In this document: one piece after another, positions 34,178-43,689 of the stretch
Position numbering within the stretch: position 1 is the stretch's first letter
Layout of the letters: each line of letters begins with the position of its first letter
Source: Oharaeibacter diazotrophicus
GTDB lineage: Bacteria; Pseudomonadota; Alphaproteobacteria; Rhizobiales; Pleomorphomonadaceae
Assembly (NCBI RefSeq): GCF_004362745.1
Contig: NZ_SNXY01000008.1
Coordinates: forward strand, 62,001-126,000
Direction: 5' to 3'
Length of the DNA stretch: 64,000 nucleotides
Notes under the pieces: model-generated
The model's database searches: none
What the model was told of the DNA's origin: nothing
The model's input: only the letters and a program-made list of their open reading frames with translations
Translations under genes and position numbers: made by a program

Positions 34178-34693
34178 ATGACGAAAGCACGCACCCTCGC
34201 CCTGGCGCTCACCGCGCTCCTCGGCGCCGCGACGGTCGCCGAGGCCCAGCAGCCCACCCTGCTCGACCAGTTCGACCGCTGGACCGCCTACGCCTACACC
34301 TCGGGCTCGAAGGGCAAGGTCTGCTACGCCATCACCCAGCCGACGCAGACCGCGCCCAAGGGCCTCAACCGCGACCCGGCCTTCCTGTTCGTGACCAACC
34401 GGCCGAAGGAGCAGGTCAAGCACGAGTTCAGCGTCGAGACCGGCTATCCCTACAAGGAAGGCTCGAAGACGTCGGTGAAGATCGGCAGCGCCACCTTCGT
34501 GCTGTTCACCACCGGCTCGGGCGCCTGGGTCGAGAACGCTGCCGAGGAGAGCCGCCTGATCGACGCCATGAAGGGCGGCTCGGAGATGGTGGTCACCGGC
34601 ACCTCCAAGCGCGGCACCGTCACCACCGACACCTATTCGCTGAAGGGCATCTCGGCGGCGCTGAAGCGCATCGACACCGAGTGCCGCGGCTGA
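34178..34693 (+). CDS. Invasion-associated locus B (IalB) family protein
   Basis: A 171-aa exported protein: signal peptide MTKARTLALALTALLGAATVAEA, then WTAYAYTSGSKGKVCYAITQPTQTAPKGLNRDPAFLFVTNRP, the IalB-family core, and later GTSKRGTVTTDTYSLKGISAALKRIDTEC. The two cysteines, in VCYA and the final ECRG, probably pair. IalB-family proteins are widespread periplasmic beta-rich proteins in Hyphomicrobiales; most are not virulence factors despite the name. Monocistronic. Confidence 0.92.
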   Translation: MTKARTLALALTALLGAATVAEAQQPTLLDQFDRWTAYAYTSGSKGKVCYAITQPTQTAPKGLNRDPAFLFVTNRPKEQVKHEFSVETGYPYKEGSKTSVKIGSATFVLFTTGSGAWVENAAEESRLIDAMKGGSEMVVTGTSKRGTVTTDTYSLKGISAALKRIDTECRG

Positions 34694-34819
34694 GCCGGGG
34701 CCGGCGGCCGGTCGCCCCCCGATGCGGGTGATCGGCCAACGCCGGGATCGCGCCCCGATTGAACGGGCGACCGCGGCGTGAGAGTGTCCCTCCGTCGAAT
34801 TACGACGGGGGGTTCATCC

Positions 34820-36241
34820 ATGCATTCGTCGCTGCGCGCCATCGCGGTCGCCGCCGTTCTCGCCTTCTGCGCCGGCGCGGCGCCGGCCCTCGCGGGAGAC
34901 GCGGCGCCCGCCACCGTCACGCTGAAGTTCTCGGAAGGCACCGCGCTCCGGATCCGCCAGGGCGCGGTCGTGTCCGCGGCGCCGCAGGCGGCCGCGACCG
35001 CCGGCGCCGTCGGCGGCGCCTTCTCGGCCGCCGGCGTCGACCTCTCGAGCGCCCGCCGCCTGATCGACCGCCCCGAGGCCGAGATCGACGCCGAGCGCGG
35101 CGCCGTCGCGGCCACCACCGCCGAGGCAGTGCCCGACCTCAACCTGTTCTACGTCGTGCCGGTACCGCCGGGCACCACCGCCGCGGCCTTCGCGGCGCGC
35201 CTGCGCGCGCTGCCGGGCGTCGAGAGCGCCGAACCGTCGGCGACGCCGGCGCCGCCGCCGGTCGACCTGTCGCCGAAGACGCCGTCGCTGGTCTCCAAGC
35301 AGGGCTACCGCGCCGTGCCGCCGAAGGGCGTCGGCGTGCTCGATCCGGCGAAATACCCGGGCAGCCGCGGCACCGGCGTCACGCTGATCGACGTCGAGTA
35401 CAGCTGGCAGTACAACCACGAGGACCTCGAGCTCAAGTCGTCGATCAACATCGACACCGGCGCGACCGCGTCCGACCCCTTCTCCGACACCGACCACGGC
35501 ACCGCGGTGCTCGGCGAGATCTTCGGCCGGAGCAACGCCTACGGCGTCACCGGCCTCGCCACCGGCGTCGCGGTCAAGGTGGCGCCGGCCAACACCACCC
35601 AGTTCGGCTACAACCCGGCGCGCGCGATCTCGCTCGCCACCGGCAAGCTCAAGGCCGGCGACGTGCTGGTGATTGAGCAGCAGTACCCGGCCTGCGGGCT
35701 CAGCGATTACGGCCCGCTGGAGTGGCTGCCCGAGGTGTTCGCGGCGGTGAAGATCGCCACCCAGAAGGGCATCGTCGTGGTCGAGGCCGCCGGCAACGGC
35801 AACGTGAACCTCGACGCCGCCGGCTGCCAGGGCCGCTTCGACCGCAAGGTCCGCAACTCCGGCGCCATCATCGTCGGCGCCGGCAGTTCGGCGGGCCGGG
35901 CCAAGATGTGGTTCTCCTCCCACGGCGCGCGCGTCGACGTCCAGGGCTGGGGCGAGAACGTCTACACCACCGGCTACGGCGACGTCTTCGCCCCGGACGT
36001 CCGCCAGCTCTACACCGCAACCTTCGGCGGCACCTCGAGCGCGACGCCGATCGTCGCCGGCGTGGTGGCGCAGATCCAGGGCGCCCTGAAGGGCCGCGGC
36101 CTGAAGCCGGCGACGCCGGCCGAGATGCGCGCCGCCCTGGTCGCCACCGGCACGCCGCAGAGCGACCCGCGCAACGGCCGCATCGGCCCGCTGCCGGCGA
36201 CCGAGAAGGCGCTGCAGCGCATCCTCGCCAACCGGTCCTGA
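34820..36241 (+). CDS. Secreted subtilisin-like (S8) serine protease
   Basis: A 473-aa protein begun at the ATG at 34820, after a G-rich ribosome-binding stretch. A signal peptide (about 1-25, ending APALA) is followed by a propeptide-like Ala-rich segment (30-150). The peptidase domain has the catalytic Asp in VTLIDVEYSWQYNH, His in DTDHGTAVLGEIFG and Ser in FGGTSSATPIVAG. An oxyanion Asn lies in VEAAGNGNVNLD. The Asp region (LIDVE instead of the usual DTG) is atypical but aligned. Probably exported and self-processed. It stands alone upstream of rlmN. Confidence 0.88.
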   Translation: MHSSLRAIAVAAVLAFCAGAAPALAGDAAPATVTLKFSEGTALRIRQGAVVSAAPQAAATAGAVGGAFSAAGVDLSSARRLIDRPEAEIDAERGAVAATTAEAVPDLNLFYVVPVPPGTTAAAFAARLRALPGVESAEPSATPAPPPVDLSPKTPSLVSKQGYRAVPPKGVGVLDPAKYPGSRGTGVTLIDVEYSWQYNHEDLELKSSINIDTGATASDPFSDTDHGTAVLGEIFGRSNAYGVTGLATGVAVKVAPANTTQFGYNPARAISLATGKLKAGDVLVIEQQYPACGLSDYGPLEWLPEVFAAVKIATQKGIVVVEAAGNGNVNLDAAGCQGRFDRKVRNSGAIIVGAGSSAGRAKMWFSSHGARVDVQGWGENVYTTGYGDVFAPDVRQLYTATFGGTSSATPIVAGVVAQIQGALKGRGLKPATPAEMRAALVATGTPQSDPRNGRIGPLPATEKALQRILANRS

Positions 36242-36417
36242 ACCGCACGGCAGGGCCGCGGCGCGACCGGGTTGGGGTTTGCGCCGCGGCTTGCTATATG
36301 TGACCGACCCCCGGGAATGGCCGGGATCCCGCACGAGGGATCCGCGGCCGTTTCGTCGTGCCGGCCGCGCCGATCGGCGCGCCGCCCGCCGCCTCCGACC
36401 GCCGAAGAAGCCTGCCG

Positions 36418-37680
36418 ATGTCCGTGACGACAGAGTTCTCGCCCCGCCCCGCGCCGTCGCCCGGCTTCGGCCACAACTCCGGCGACCGCCCCAACCTCGT
36501 CGGCATGACCCGCGAGGAACTCGGCGCGGCGCTCGTCGCCGTCGGCGTGCCGGAGCGGCAGGTGCGCATGCGCGTCGCCCAGCTCTGGCACTGGATCTAC
36601 GTGCGCGGCGCCGACCGTTTCCACGCCATGACCAACGTCGCCAAGGACCTGCGCGCCCGGCTCGACGACGTCTACACCCTCGCCCGCCCGGAGATCGTCA
36701 CCGAGCAGGTCAGCCGCGACGGCACCCGCAAGTGGTTGCTGCGCTTTCCCTCGCGCGGCGCCGGCCGTCCGGTCGAGATCGAGACGGTCTACATCCCCGA
36801 GGAGGGCCGCGGCACGCTCTGCGTCTCGTCCCAGGTCGGCTGCACGCTGACCTGCTCGTTCTGCCACACCGGCACCCAGAAGCTCGTCCGCAACCTCACC
36901 GCCGAGGAGATCCTCGCCCAGATCCTGGTCGCCCGCGACCGGCTCGGCGACTACCCGGACGCCACCCCGAACGCCGAGGCGGCGACGCCGTCGGAGGGGC
37001 GCCTCGTCTCCAACATCGTCATGATGGGCATGGGCGAGCCGCTCTACAATTTCGACAACGTCCGCACCGCCCTCCTTACCGCCACCGACGGCGACGGCCT
37101 GTCGCTGTCGAAGCGTCGCGTCACGCTGTCGACCTCCGGCGTGGTGCCGAACATCGCCCGCACCGGCGACGAGATCGGCGTGATGCTCGCGATCTCCCTC
37201 CACGCGGTGCGCGACGACCTGCGCGACGTGCTGGTGCCCCTCAACAGGAAATATCCGCTGAAGGAGCTGCTCGACGCCTGCCGCGCCTATCCGGGCCTCT
37301 CCAACGCCCGCCGGATCACCTTCGAATACGTGATGCTGAAGGGCGTCAACGACAGCGACGCCGACGCGCGCGAGCTGGTCCGGCTGCTGCGCGGCATTCC
37401 CGCCAAGATCAACCTGATCCCGTTCAATCCCTGGCCGGGCTCGCCCTACGAATGCTCGGACTGGGAGCGCATCGAGGGCTTCGCGGAACTGGTCAACGCC
37501 GCCGGCTACGCCTCGCCGATCCGCACGCCGCGCGGGCGCGACATCCTCGCCGCCTGCGGCCAGCTGAAGAGCGAATCGGAGCGTCTGCGCAAGAAGGAGC
37601 GCGAGGCGCTGGAGACGCTCGGCCTCACCGAGACCGACCTCGCCATGCGGGCGATGGTCGCCGGCCACGGCGAGGACTGA
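36418..37680 (+). CDS. rlmN: Dual-specificity RNA methyltransferase RlmN
   Basis: A 420-aa radical SAM enzyme that methylates C2 of A2503 in 23S rRNA and A37 in some tRNAs. The CxxxCxxC motif is in [41 protein letters not shown] and [12 protein letters not shown] are family blocks, and the methyl-carrier Cys region is near [13 protein letters not shown]. Length is slightly above the usual 350-400 because of an N-terminal extension. The ATG at 36418 is chosen; one 20 codons upstream is also in frame. The stop overlaps the next start (TGATG). Confidence 0.96.
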   Translation: MSVTTEFSPRPAPSPGFGHNSGDRPNLVGMTREELGAALVAVGVPERQVRMRVAQLWHWIYVRGADRFHAMTNVAKDLRARLDDVYTLARPEIVTEQVSRDGTRKWLLRFPSRGAGRPVEIETVYIPEEGRGTLCVSSQVGCTLTCSFCHTGTQKLVRNLTAEEILAQILVARDRLGDYPDATPNAEAATPSEGRLVSNIVMMGMGEPLYNFDNVRTALLTATDGDGLSLSKRRVTLSTSGVVPNIARTGDEIGVMLAISLHAVRDDLRDVLVPLNRKYPLKELLDACRAYPGLSNARRITFEYVMLKGVNDSDADARELVRLLRGIPAKINLIPFNPWPGSPYECSDWERIEGFAELVNAAGYASPIRTPRGRDILAACGQLKSESERLRKKEREALETLGLTETDLAMRAMVAGHGED

Positions 37681-38156
37681 TGCGCGCCGTCGGCCGCGTC
37701 CTGATCGCACTCGCCGGCTTCGTCGCGGCGGTGGTCGCGGCGGCGGCGTTCCTGTTCGCGGCCCGCTTCGGGTTCGGGCCGGTCGATGGCGCGGCGACGC
37801 CGATCGAACACCTCGACTACCTGATCTGGGCCGGCCTCGCCGCCTCGCACCTCGGCGCCGCCGCCTTCGTTCCGGGCTGCCTGATGATACTCGCCAGCGA
37901 GATCCTGCGGCTGCGCTCGCTGCTGTTCCACGTCGGCTTCGGCGGCGCGCTCGGCGCGGCGGCCGCCCTCGGCGTCGGCCGGATCGCCGCGGCGGCGACG
38001 TCCGAGCGATTCACCCTGCTGCTCGCCGCCGGCTTCGTCGGCGGCTTCGTCTACTGGGCGGTCGCCGGCCGCACCGCCGGCCTCGTCGGCGTCGAGACCG
38101 GCACCGTCCGGCCCGGACCGGACGGGCCGCCGGCGGCCCCACCGCCCGCGGCCTGA
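37680..38156 (+). CDS. Small polytopic membrane protein of unknown function
   Basis: A 158-aa protein with four hydrophobic segments (about 5-30, 45-70, 80-105, 112-132) and a Pro-rich C-terminus (RPGPDGPPAAPPPAA). The start overlaps the rlmN stop (TGATG), so it is translated from the rlmN transcript. Similar short membrane proteins follow rlmN in several Hyphomicrobiales; I know no assigned function. It ends one base before the stop of the convergent DUF808 gene. Confidence 0.8.
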   Translation: MRAVGRVLIALAGFVAAVVAAAAFLFAARFGFGPVDGAATPIEHLDYLIWAGLAASHLGAAAFVPGCLMILASEILRLRSLLFHVGFGGALGAAAALGVGRIAAAATSERFTLLLAAGFVGGFVYWAVAGRTAGLVGVETGTVRPGPDGPPAAPPPAA

Positions 38157-39143
38157 TCAGGCGCGGCGGAAGACCCGCCGCAGCCCCTTCCACGCCGGCA
38201 CCAGCAGCTTGCCGACCACCGGGATCAGCACCGCGCCGACCGCGAGGCCGAACACGCCGGAGCCGGCGGCCGAGACCAGCCACTCGACGATCCCGGCCGC
38301 GCCCTCGGGCACCGCGTGGCCGGCGGCGAGCGCGAGGTCGTGGACGAGGTGGGCCGGGGCGGCGATGCCGAAGACCTCGAGGCCGTGCAGCACGATGCCG
38401 CCGCCGACCCAGACCATGGCCGCCGTTCCGACCACCGCGAGGCCGGCGAGCAGCAGCGGCATCGCGCGCACCAAGAGCCGGCCGAAGCCGCGCAGCAGCG
38501 GCCCGGCGCCGCGCGAGCGCGCCAGCGCCAGACCGGCGTCGTCGGCCTTCACGATCAGCGCCACCGCGCCGTAGACGCCGAGCGTGATGCCGACACCGAC
38601 CACGGCCAGGACCGCCGCCTTCATGACGAAGCCAGCGTCCTCGGGCACCGCGGCGAGGGTGATCGCCATGATTTCGGCCGAGAGGATGAAGTCGGTCTTG
38701 ACCGCGCCGGCGACCTTGGCCTGCTCGAGCGCCACCGGATCGGCCGGCGCGGCGTCGATTTCGGCCTCGTGGGCGTGGGCCTCGTGCGGCATCACCGCCT
38801 CGAACACCTTCTCGGCGCCCTCGTAGGCGAGGTAGAGGCCGCCGACCATCAGCAGCGGCGTGATCGCCCAGGGCGCCACGAAGGACAGGAGCAGCGCCGC
38901 CGGCAGCAGCAGCAGCAGCTTGTTCTTCAGCGATCCCAGCGTGATCCGGCCGATGATCGGCAGCTCGCGGTCGGCGGTGAAGCCGGTGACGTAGCGCGGC
39001 GTCACCGCGGCGTCGTCGATCACCACGCCGGCGGCCTTGGTGCCGGCCTTGGCGGCCTGGGCGGCGACGTCGTCGATGGAGGCGGCGGCCACCTTGGCGA
39101 TGGCGGCGACGTCGTCGAGGAGGGCGATCAGTCCGATGCTCAA
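38157..39143 (-). CDS. DUF808 (YedI-like) membrane protein
   Basis: A 328-aa inner-membrane protein. It begins MSIGLIALLDDVAAIAKVAAASIDDVAAQAAKAG, the DUF808 hallmark, then VTPRYVTGFTADRELPIIGRITLGSLKNKLL. Several hydrophobic segments follow, separated by a charged loop near 115-150 (EGAEKVFEAVMPHEAHAHEAEID). The family is of unknown function, often termed YedI. Monocistronic; its promoter lies in the 165-bp divergent gap to the XRE regulator. Confidence 0.93.
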   Translation of the reverse strand: MSIGLIALLDDVAAIAKVAAASIDDVAAQAAKAGTKAAGVVIDDAAVTPRYVTGFTADRELPIIGRITLGSLKNKLLLLLPAALLLSFVAPWAITPLLMVGGLYLAYEGAEKVFEAVMPHEAHAHEAEIDAAPADPVALEQAKVAGAVKTDFILSAEIMAITLAAVPEDAGFVMKAAVLAVVGVGITLGVYGAVALIVKADDAGLALARSRGAGPLLRGFGRLLVRAMPLLLAGLAVVGTAAMVWVGGGIVLHGLEVFGIAAPAHLVHDLALAAGHAVPEGAAGIVEWLVSAAGSGVFGLAVGAVLIPVVGKLLVPAWKGLRRVFRRA

Positions 39144-39308
39144 GGCGATCTCCGGGCGGCGGGAACGGCCGCGACGCTACACGAGGCGACCGGGGCGGCG
39201 CCACTCCCGACGATGGTCGGCGTCGAGGCCCGGCGAGCGAACGCGCGCCGCCGGGCCGCGGATCCGCCCGCGCTTGCGGGGCATCATCGCGTCCATTATA
39301 GTGGATTC

Positions 39309-39875
39309 ATGTCTACGATCATGGACGACACCTCCGCCCGCCTCGCCCGCTGCATCCGCCAGGAGCGCGACGCCCGCGGCTGGTCGCTGGCCGACCTCGC
39401 CGACCGCTCCGGCGTCGCGCGGGCGACCATCAGCAAGATCGAGCGCGAGGAGGCGAGCCCGACCGCGGTGGTGCTGGTCCGCCTCGCCGCGGCGTTCGAC
39501 CTCACCCTCGCCGGGCTGCTGCTCAGGGCCGAGGGCGAGCGCGAGCGGCTGTCGCGCGCCGCCGACCAGCCGGTCTGGCGCGACCCGGAGACCGGCTACG
39601 TCCGCCGGCAGATCTTCTCGCGGCCCGACCATCCGGTCGAGCTGGTCGAGGTCGAGATGCCCGCGGGCCGCAGCGTCGCGCTGCCGGCGTCGTCCTACGC
39701 CCGGATCCGCCAGTGCCTGTGGGTGCTCGACGGCGCGATGACCATCGTCGAGGGCGAGGACCGCACCCTGCTCGGCCCGGGCGACTGCCTCGCCTTCGGC
39801 CCGCCCTCGGACGTCGTCTTCGCCAACGAGGGCGACCGCCCCGCCCGCTACGTCGTCGCCATCGCCCGGAGCTGA
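39309..39875 (+). CDS. XRE-family transcriptional regulator with cupin domain
   Basis: A 188-aa regulator. An N-terminal HTH_3 domain (LARCIRQERDARGWSLADLADRSGVARATISKIEREEASPT, about 10-55) is followed by a C-terminal cupin-like sensor domain (about 95-188: VWRDPETGYVRRQIF, VLDGAMTIVEGEDRTLLGPGDCLAFGPPS). This architecture often senses a small metabolite and controls the adjacent enzyme or transporter. The next gene, a GNAT acetyltransferase, starts 6 bp downstream, so they form an operon and the regulator may respond to the acetylated compound. Confidence 0.93.
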   Translation: MSTIMDDTSARLARCIRQERDARGWSLADLADRSGVARATISKIEREEASPTAVVLVRLAAAFDLTLAGLLLRAEGERERLSRAADQPVWRDPETGYVRRQIFSRPDHPVELVEVEMPAGRSVALPASSYARIRQCLWVLDGAMTIVEGEDRTLLGPGDCLAFGPPSDVVFANEGDRPARYVVAIARS

Positions 39876-39881
39876 CCCGCC

Positions 39882-40415
39882 GTGACCGCCGCCACCGTCC
39901 CCGCCGCCACGATCGCCCCGCTCGCCGCCACGCCGGAGACGCTCGACGCGCTCGCCGCGCTGCTGGTCGACGTCGTCGCCGGCGGCGGCTCGGTCGGCTT
40001 CATGCACCCGCTGCCGGTCGCGGCCGCCCGCGCCTTCTGGGAGCGTTCGCTCGCCGCGGCGGCGCGCGGGGAGCGCGTCGTCCTCGGCGCCTACGTCGAC
40101 GGCGCCCTGGCGGCGACGCTGACGCTGCTGCTCGACTTTCCGCCGAACCAGCCGCACCGCGCCGAGCTCGGCAAGATGATGACGGCGCCCGCCCATCGCG
40201 GCCGCGGGCTCGCCTCGGCGCTGATCGTCGAGGCCGAGGCGCTCGCCCGCCGCCACGGCCGCGACCACCTGATGCTCGACACCGCCTCGGACGGCGGCGC
40301 GTCCGCGCTCTACGAGCGCCACGGCTTCCGGCTCGCCGGCGAGGTCCCCGGCTTCGCGCTGAAGCCGCACGGCGGCCTGACCGGCACGCGCTACTACTAC
40401 AAGCGCCTCGACTGA
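39882..40415 (+). CDS. GNAT family N-acetyltransferase
   Basis: A 177-aa acetyl-CoA-dependent acetyltransferase with a GTG start 6 bp after the XRE-cupin stop. Motif A is visible as ELGKMMTAPAHRGRGLASALIVEAEALARRHGRDHLML (Q/RxxGxG/A pyrophosphate loop), and motif B as DTASDGGASALYERHGFRLAGEVPGFAL. The substrate is unknown; similar XRE-cupin/GNAT pairs are linked to amine or antibiotic modification. Co-transcription with its regulator is likely. Confidence 0.92.
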   Translation: MTAATVPAATIAPLAATPETLDALAALLVDVVAGGGSVGFMHPLPVAAARAFWERSLAAAARGERVVLGAYVDGALAATLTLLLDFPPNQPHRAELGKMMTAPAHRGRGLASALIVEAEALARRHGRDHLMLDTASDGGASALYERHGFRLAGEVPGFALKPHGGLTGTRYYYKRLD

Positions 40416-40444
40416 CCCGCCGCGGCCCGCGCCGATCCAAGGTT

Positions 40445-42820
40445 TCACCCGTCCACCGCGATCCGGCAGGTCACCCCCTCGGGGCCGTAGGTCACCGCAC
40501 CGCCGCCGAGGCCGCGCAGCGTCGCGGCGACCAGCCGGGTGCCGAAGCCCTCGGTGGTCGGCGGCGCCGGTGGCCGCGAACAGGTCTCGGCCCAGACGGC
40601 GTCGAAGCCCGCACGGCCGCCGTCGCGGCGGGTCCAGCTGACGCGCAGCCGGCCGTCGGCGTCGGCGAGGCAGCCGTGCTTGACGGCGTTGGTGGCGAGT
40701 TCGTGGAACAGCAGGCAGAGCGACACCGCGGTCTCGGCGGCGACGTCGACGTCGGGGCCGGACAGGGTCACCGCGCCGGTGGCGGCGTAGGGGCTGAGTT
40801 CGGCGACCAGCAGGTCGCGCAGCTGGACCCGGCCCCAGCCGTGCTCGGTCAGCACCACGTGGGTGCGCGCGAGCGCCTCCAGCCGGGCGGTGAACTTCTC
40901 GACGAACACCGCCTTGTCCGGCGTCGTCGCCGCCGTGCGGGTCGCGATCGCCTGCACCGTCGCCAGCGTGTTCTTGACCCGGTGGTTGAGCTCGGCGACC
41001 AGGAGGTCCTGCCGCCGCGCCGCCCGCTCGCGTTCGGTGACGTCGACCGCGGCGACGAGACGGAGCGCCCGGCCGTCCTCGGCCGGATCGAGCGGCACGA
41101 CGCGGAAGTCCCAGATCCGCTCGTCGGCACCGGCGCCGAGATGGGCCTCGCCGACCGGCACCGCGTAGCCGAACGGCCCGCGCGCGGGATCGGCGACCGC
41201 GGGCGCGCCGAGCGTCGCGGCGGCCCAGTCCGCGGTGGTCGGCGTGGCGTCGGCCGGGCGGCGCGACATCTCCCACCACGCCCGGCTCGCCTCCAGGATG
41301 AGCCCGCCCTCGGCCTCCAGCATCAGAGGGAACGGCACCGAGGCGACCGCGACGCGCAGCCGTTCCATCGCGACGGCGAGGGCGGCGCGGTCCTGGTGCT
41401 GCTCGGTGACGTCGGCGAGCACGCCGATCGCCCGCATCGGGCGCCCCTCGCCGTCGCGGATCAGGCGGCCCTCGGTGCGCACCCAGCGTTCGGCGCCGTC
41501 GTCGGCGCGCAGGATCCGGAACTCCGAGACGTAACGGTCGGGACGGTCGGGACGGTAGAGCCGCTCGTAGGCCTCGACAACGCGGGCACGGTCGTCGGGG
41601 TGGATCAGCCCGGCGAAGACCGCGGGATCGGCGGGCGCGTCGGCGGCGACGCCGACGATGGTGCGGTATTCCGGCGACCAGACCCGGCGCCCGGAGCCGA
41701 CGTCGACGTCCCAGGTGCCGATGCCGCCGGCCTGGAAGGCGAGGCGCTGGCGCTCCTCGGCGATGGCGAGCGCGCGCTCGCGCTCGTCGAGCCGGGCGGA
41801 GGCCGAAGCCATCGCGGTGCCGACGGCGTCCGCCTCCGCCATGCCGGTGCGCGCGAAGGCGAGCGGCCCGTCGACACCGAGCCGGCCGGCGAGGTCGGCG
41901 AGCCGGATCACCGGCCCGGAGATCGAGGCGGCCACCCGCGCCGCGCCGATGGTGCCGATCGCGATGATCACGAGCGCCCCGGCGCCGCCGAGGGCGAGCG
42001 AGCGGTAGACGTCGGCCGTGAGTTCCGCCGCCGGCACGACGACCGCGACCGACCAGCCGGCGTCGATGCGGCGGAAGGCGGTGACGACCTCCTCGCCGTC
42101 GAGCGACCGGGTCCTGAGCACGCCCTCGGGCGCGGCTCGCACGGCGTCCACGTAGGGAGGCGTCGCCGGCCGGCCGACCACGTCGTCGCCGCCGCGGGTG
42201 CGGGCGACGACCTGGAACGCTCCGTCGACCACCACGGCCGTCCAGCTTCCCGGCAGGCGCTGTTCGAGCAGCAGCCGGCGCAGCACGTCGGGCTCGAAGG
42301 CGTAGGAGAGGTCGTAGGCGAGCCGGCCGTCGACGAAGACCGGGCTGTCCACCACCAGCACGGGCCGGCCGGCGACCGCGCCCGGGATGAGGTCGCCGAC
42401 CACGGTCCGACCGGCCTCGAGCTCGGGCCACAACGCGTCGATTCCGGCGGGATCGCGCGGCAGCGGCGTGCCGCGCGGCTTCAGCGTGTTGACGAGCTGC
42501 TGGCCGGTGCGGTCGGAGAGCACGATCCAGGCCGGCTCGCCGCCGAGGGCGCGGCGGGCCGCCGCGTCGAAGGCGTCGAGGTCACCGCGGGCGAGGCTGT
42601 CGGCGATGGCGAGGGCGGCGTTGAAGGCGGCGGCCTGGCCGAGCTGGCGGTCGATCGCCATCGAGAGGGCGCGCGCGGTGTCCTGGAGCTGGCGCTCGAA
42701 GGTCGCGCCTGCGCGGCGGTGGGCGTCGGCGACGAGCCACGCGGCCGCGAGCAGGCTGGCCGCCACCAGGCCCGCGGCGAGCAGCGCGAGCCTGCCCTTG
42801 ACCGTCCTCCAGCCTCCCAC
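40445..42820 (-). CDS. HWE/HisKA_2-type sensor histidine kinase
   Basis: A 791-aa membrane kinase. A GTG start at 42820, nine bases after a G-run, fits best; no ATG is near. An N-terminal TM segment (VKGRLALLAAGLVAASLLAAAWLV) precedes a large periplasmic sensor (about 35-275), a second TM near 290, a HAMP-like linker, a PAS domain (WDVDVGSGRRVWSPEYRTIVGVAADAPADP) with a PAC segment, a second PAS-like region, and the kinase core. The phosphoacceptor is in LVAELNHRVKNTLATVQAIATRT and the ATP region in LLFHELATNAVKHGCL. This family typically signals to the general stress response or response regulators. No response regulator is adjacent. Confidence 0.9.
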   Translation of the reverse strand: MGGWRTVKGRLALLAAGLVAASLLAAAWLVADAHRRAGATFERQLQDTARALSMAIDRQLGQAAAFNAALAIADSLARGDLDAFDAAARRALGGEPAWIVLSDRTGQQLVNTLKPRGTPLPRDPAGIDALWPELEAGRTVVGDLIPGAVAGRPVLVVDSPVFVDGRLAYDLSYAFEPDVLRRLLLEQRLPGSWTAVVVDGAFQVVARTRGGDDVVGRPATPPYVDAVRAAPEGVLRTRSLDGEEVVTAFRRIDAGWSVAVVVPAAELTADVYRSLALGGAGALVIIAIGTIGAARVAASISGPVIRLADLAGRLGVDGPLAFARTGMAEADAVGTAMASASARLDERERALAIAEERQRLAFQAGGIGTWDVDVGSGRRVWSPEYRTIVGVAADAPADPAVFAGLIHPDDRARVVEAYERLYRPDRPDRYVSEFRILRADDGAERWVRTEGRLIRDGEGRPMRAIGVLADVTEQHQDRAALAVAMERLRVAVASVPFPLMLEAEGGLILEASRAWWEMSRRPADATPTTADWAAATLGAPAVADPARGPFGYAVPVGEAHLGAGADERIWDFRVVPLDPAEDGRALRLVAAVDVTERERAARRQDLLVAELNHRVKNTLATVQAIATRTAATTPDKAVFVEKFTARLEALARTHVVLTEHGWGRVQLRDLLVAELSPYAATGAVTLSGPDVDVAAETAVSLCLLFHELATNAVKHGCLADADGRLRVSWTRRDGGRAGFDAVWAETCSRPPAPPTTEGFGTRLVAATLRGLGGGAVTYGPEGVTCRIAVDG

Positions 42821-42894
42821 CTCGCGACGCCCCCCGAGAACAAGACCGCTGGAAACGCGCGACGGCCGGAAAGGTTCCCGCGGGCCGCGTGAAA

Positions 42895-43569
42895 TCAGCG
42901 CGTCCGGTCGGCGAGCAGGCGACGCTCCAGCCAGGCGACGAGCCGGACCAGCGGCCACAGGAAGGCGAGGTAGATCAGGGCCGCGCCGATCAGCGGTGTC
43001 GGGTTGGCGTGCAGCGCCTGCGCGTCCGTCGCCTCCTTGAGGAGTTCGGGCAGGGCGACGGCGGAGGCGAGCGAGGTGTCCTTGAACAGCGAGACGCAGT
43101 TGCCGGTGGTCGGCGGCACGACGAGGCGGAAGGCCTGCGGCAGCACCACCTTCCAGAGCGTCACCCGGAACGGCAGGCCGAGCGCGGCGGCGGCCTCGAA
43201 CTGGCCCTTGGAGATCGCCTGGATGCCGGAGCGGAACACCTCGGCGGAATAGGCCGCCATCACGATCGACAGCGCCAGCGTCGCCGACGTCCACGACGAC
43301 AGCCGGATCCCGACGAAGGGCAGCGCGTAGTAGATCAGGATCAGCACCACCAGCACCGGCGCGGCGCGGAAGACGTCGACGTAGACGACGATCACCGCCC
43401 GCACGGCCTTCGGGCCGTAGAGCCGGCCGAGCGCCAGCACGAGGCCGGCGAAGAGGCCGACGACGATCGCGGCGCAGCCGAGCAGCACCGTGGTCACCAG
43501 ACCGCGCAGCAGCGCCGGCAGCGCGGCGACGAGGACGGAGCCGTTGAAGAAGGTGTCGAGGAGCGTCAT
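42895..43569 (-). CDS. Amino-acid ABC transporter permease
   Basis: A 224-aa inner-membrane permease of the HisM/GlnP type. Five hydrophobic segments are visible and the EAA loop reads EAAAALGLPFRVTLWKVVLPQAFRLVVPP, which contacts the ATPase. It is downstream of the substrate-binding protein gene on the same strand, separated by a strong hairpin. The cluster has one permease and one binding protein but no ATP-binding subunit gene, so it must use an ATPase encoded elsewhere. Confidence 0.92.
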   Translation of the reverse strand: MTLLDTFFNGSVLVAALPALLRGLVTTVLLGCAAIVVGLFAGLVLALGRLYGPKAVRAVIVVYVDVFRAAPVLVVLILIYYALPFVGIRLSSWTSATLALSIVMAAYSAEVFRSGIQAISKGQFEAAAALGLPFRVTLWKVVLPQAFRLVVPPTTGNCVSLFKDTSLASAVALPELLKEATDAQALHANPTPLIGAALIYLAFLWPLVRLVAWLERRLLADRTR

Positions 43570-43600
43570 CGGCGTCCCGTGCGGACGATGGGGCCGTGTC

Positions 43601-43624
43601 GGCGCCCCCGCCCGAGGGGGCGCC
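43601..43624 (-). terminator. Intercistronic hairpin between binding protein and permease
   Basis: A perfect 9-bp stem (GGCGCCCCC with GGGGGCGCC, 6-nt loop) lies between the binding-protein stop (43690) and permease start (43569). Such hairpins usually lower expression of the membrane subunit relative to the abundant binding protein. Confidence 0.55.
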
Positions 43625-43689
43625 GGGCCGCTCGAGGAGGGCGGCCGGCGGGCGGGGAAGGCCCCGCCGCCGGACCGGGACGCGGACCG

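Noticed and set aside
39177-42431. A 1084-codon minus-strand open frame
   Set aside because: It runs across the XRE regulator and GNAT genes and shadows the histidine kinase gene; no domain is seen in it.
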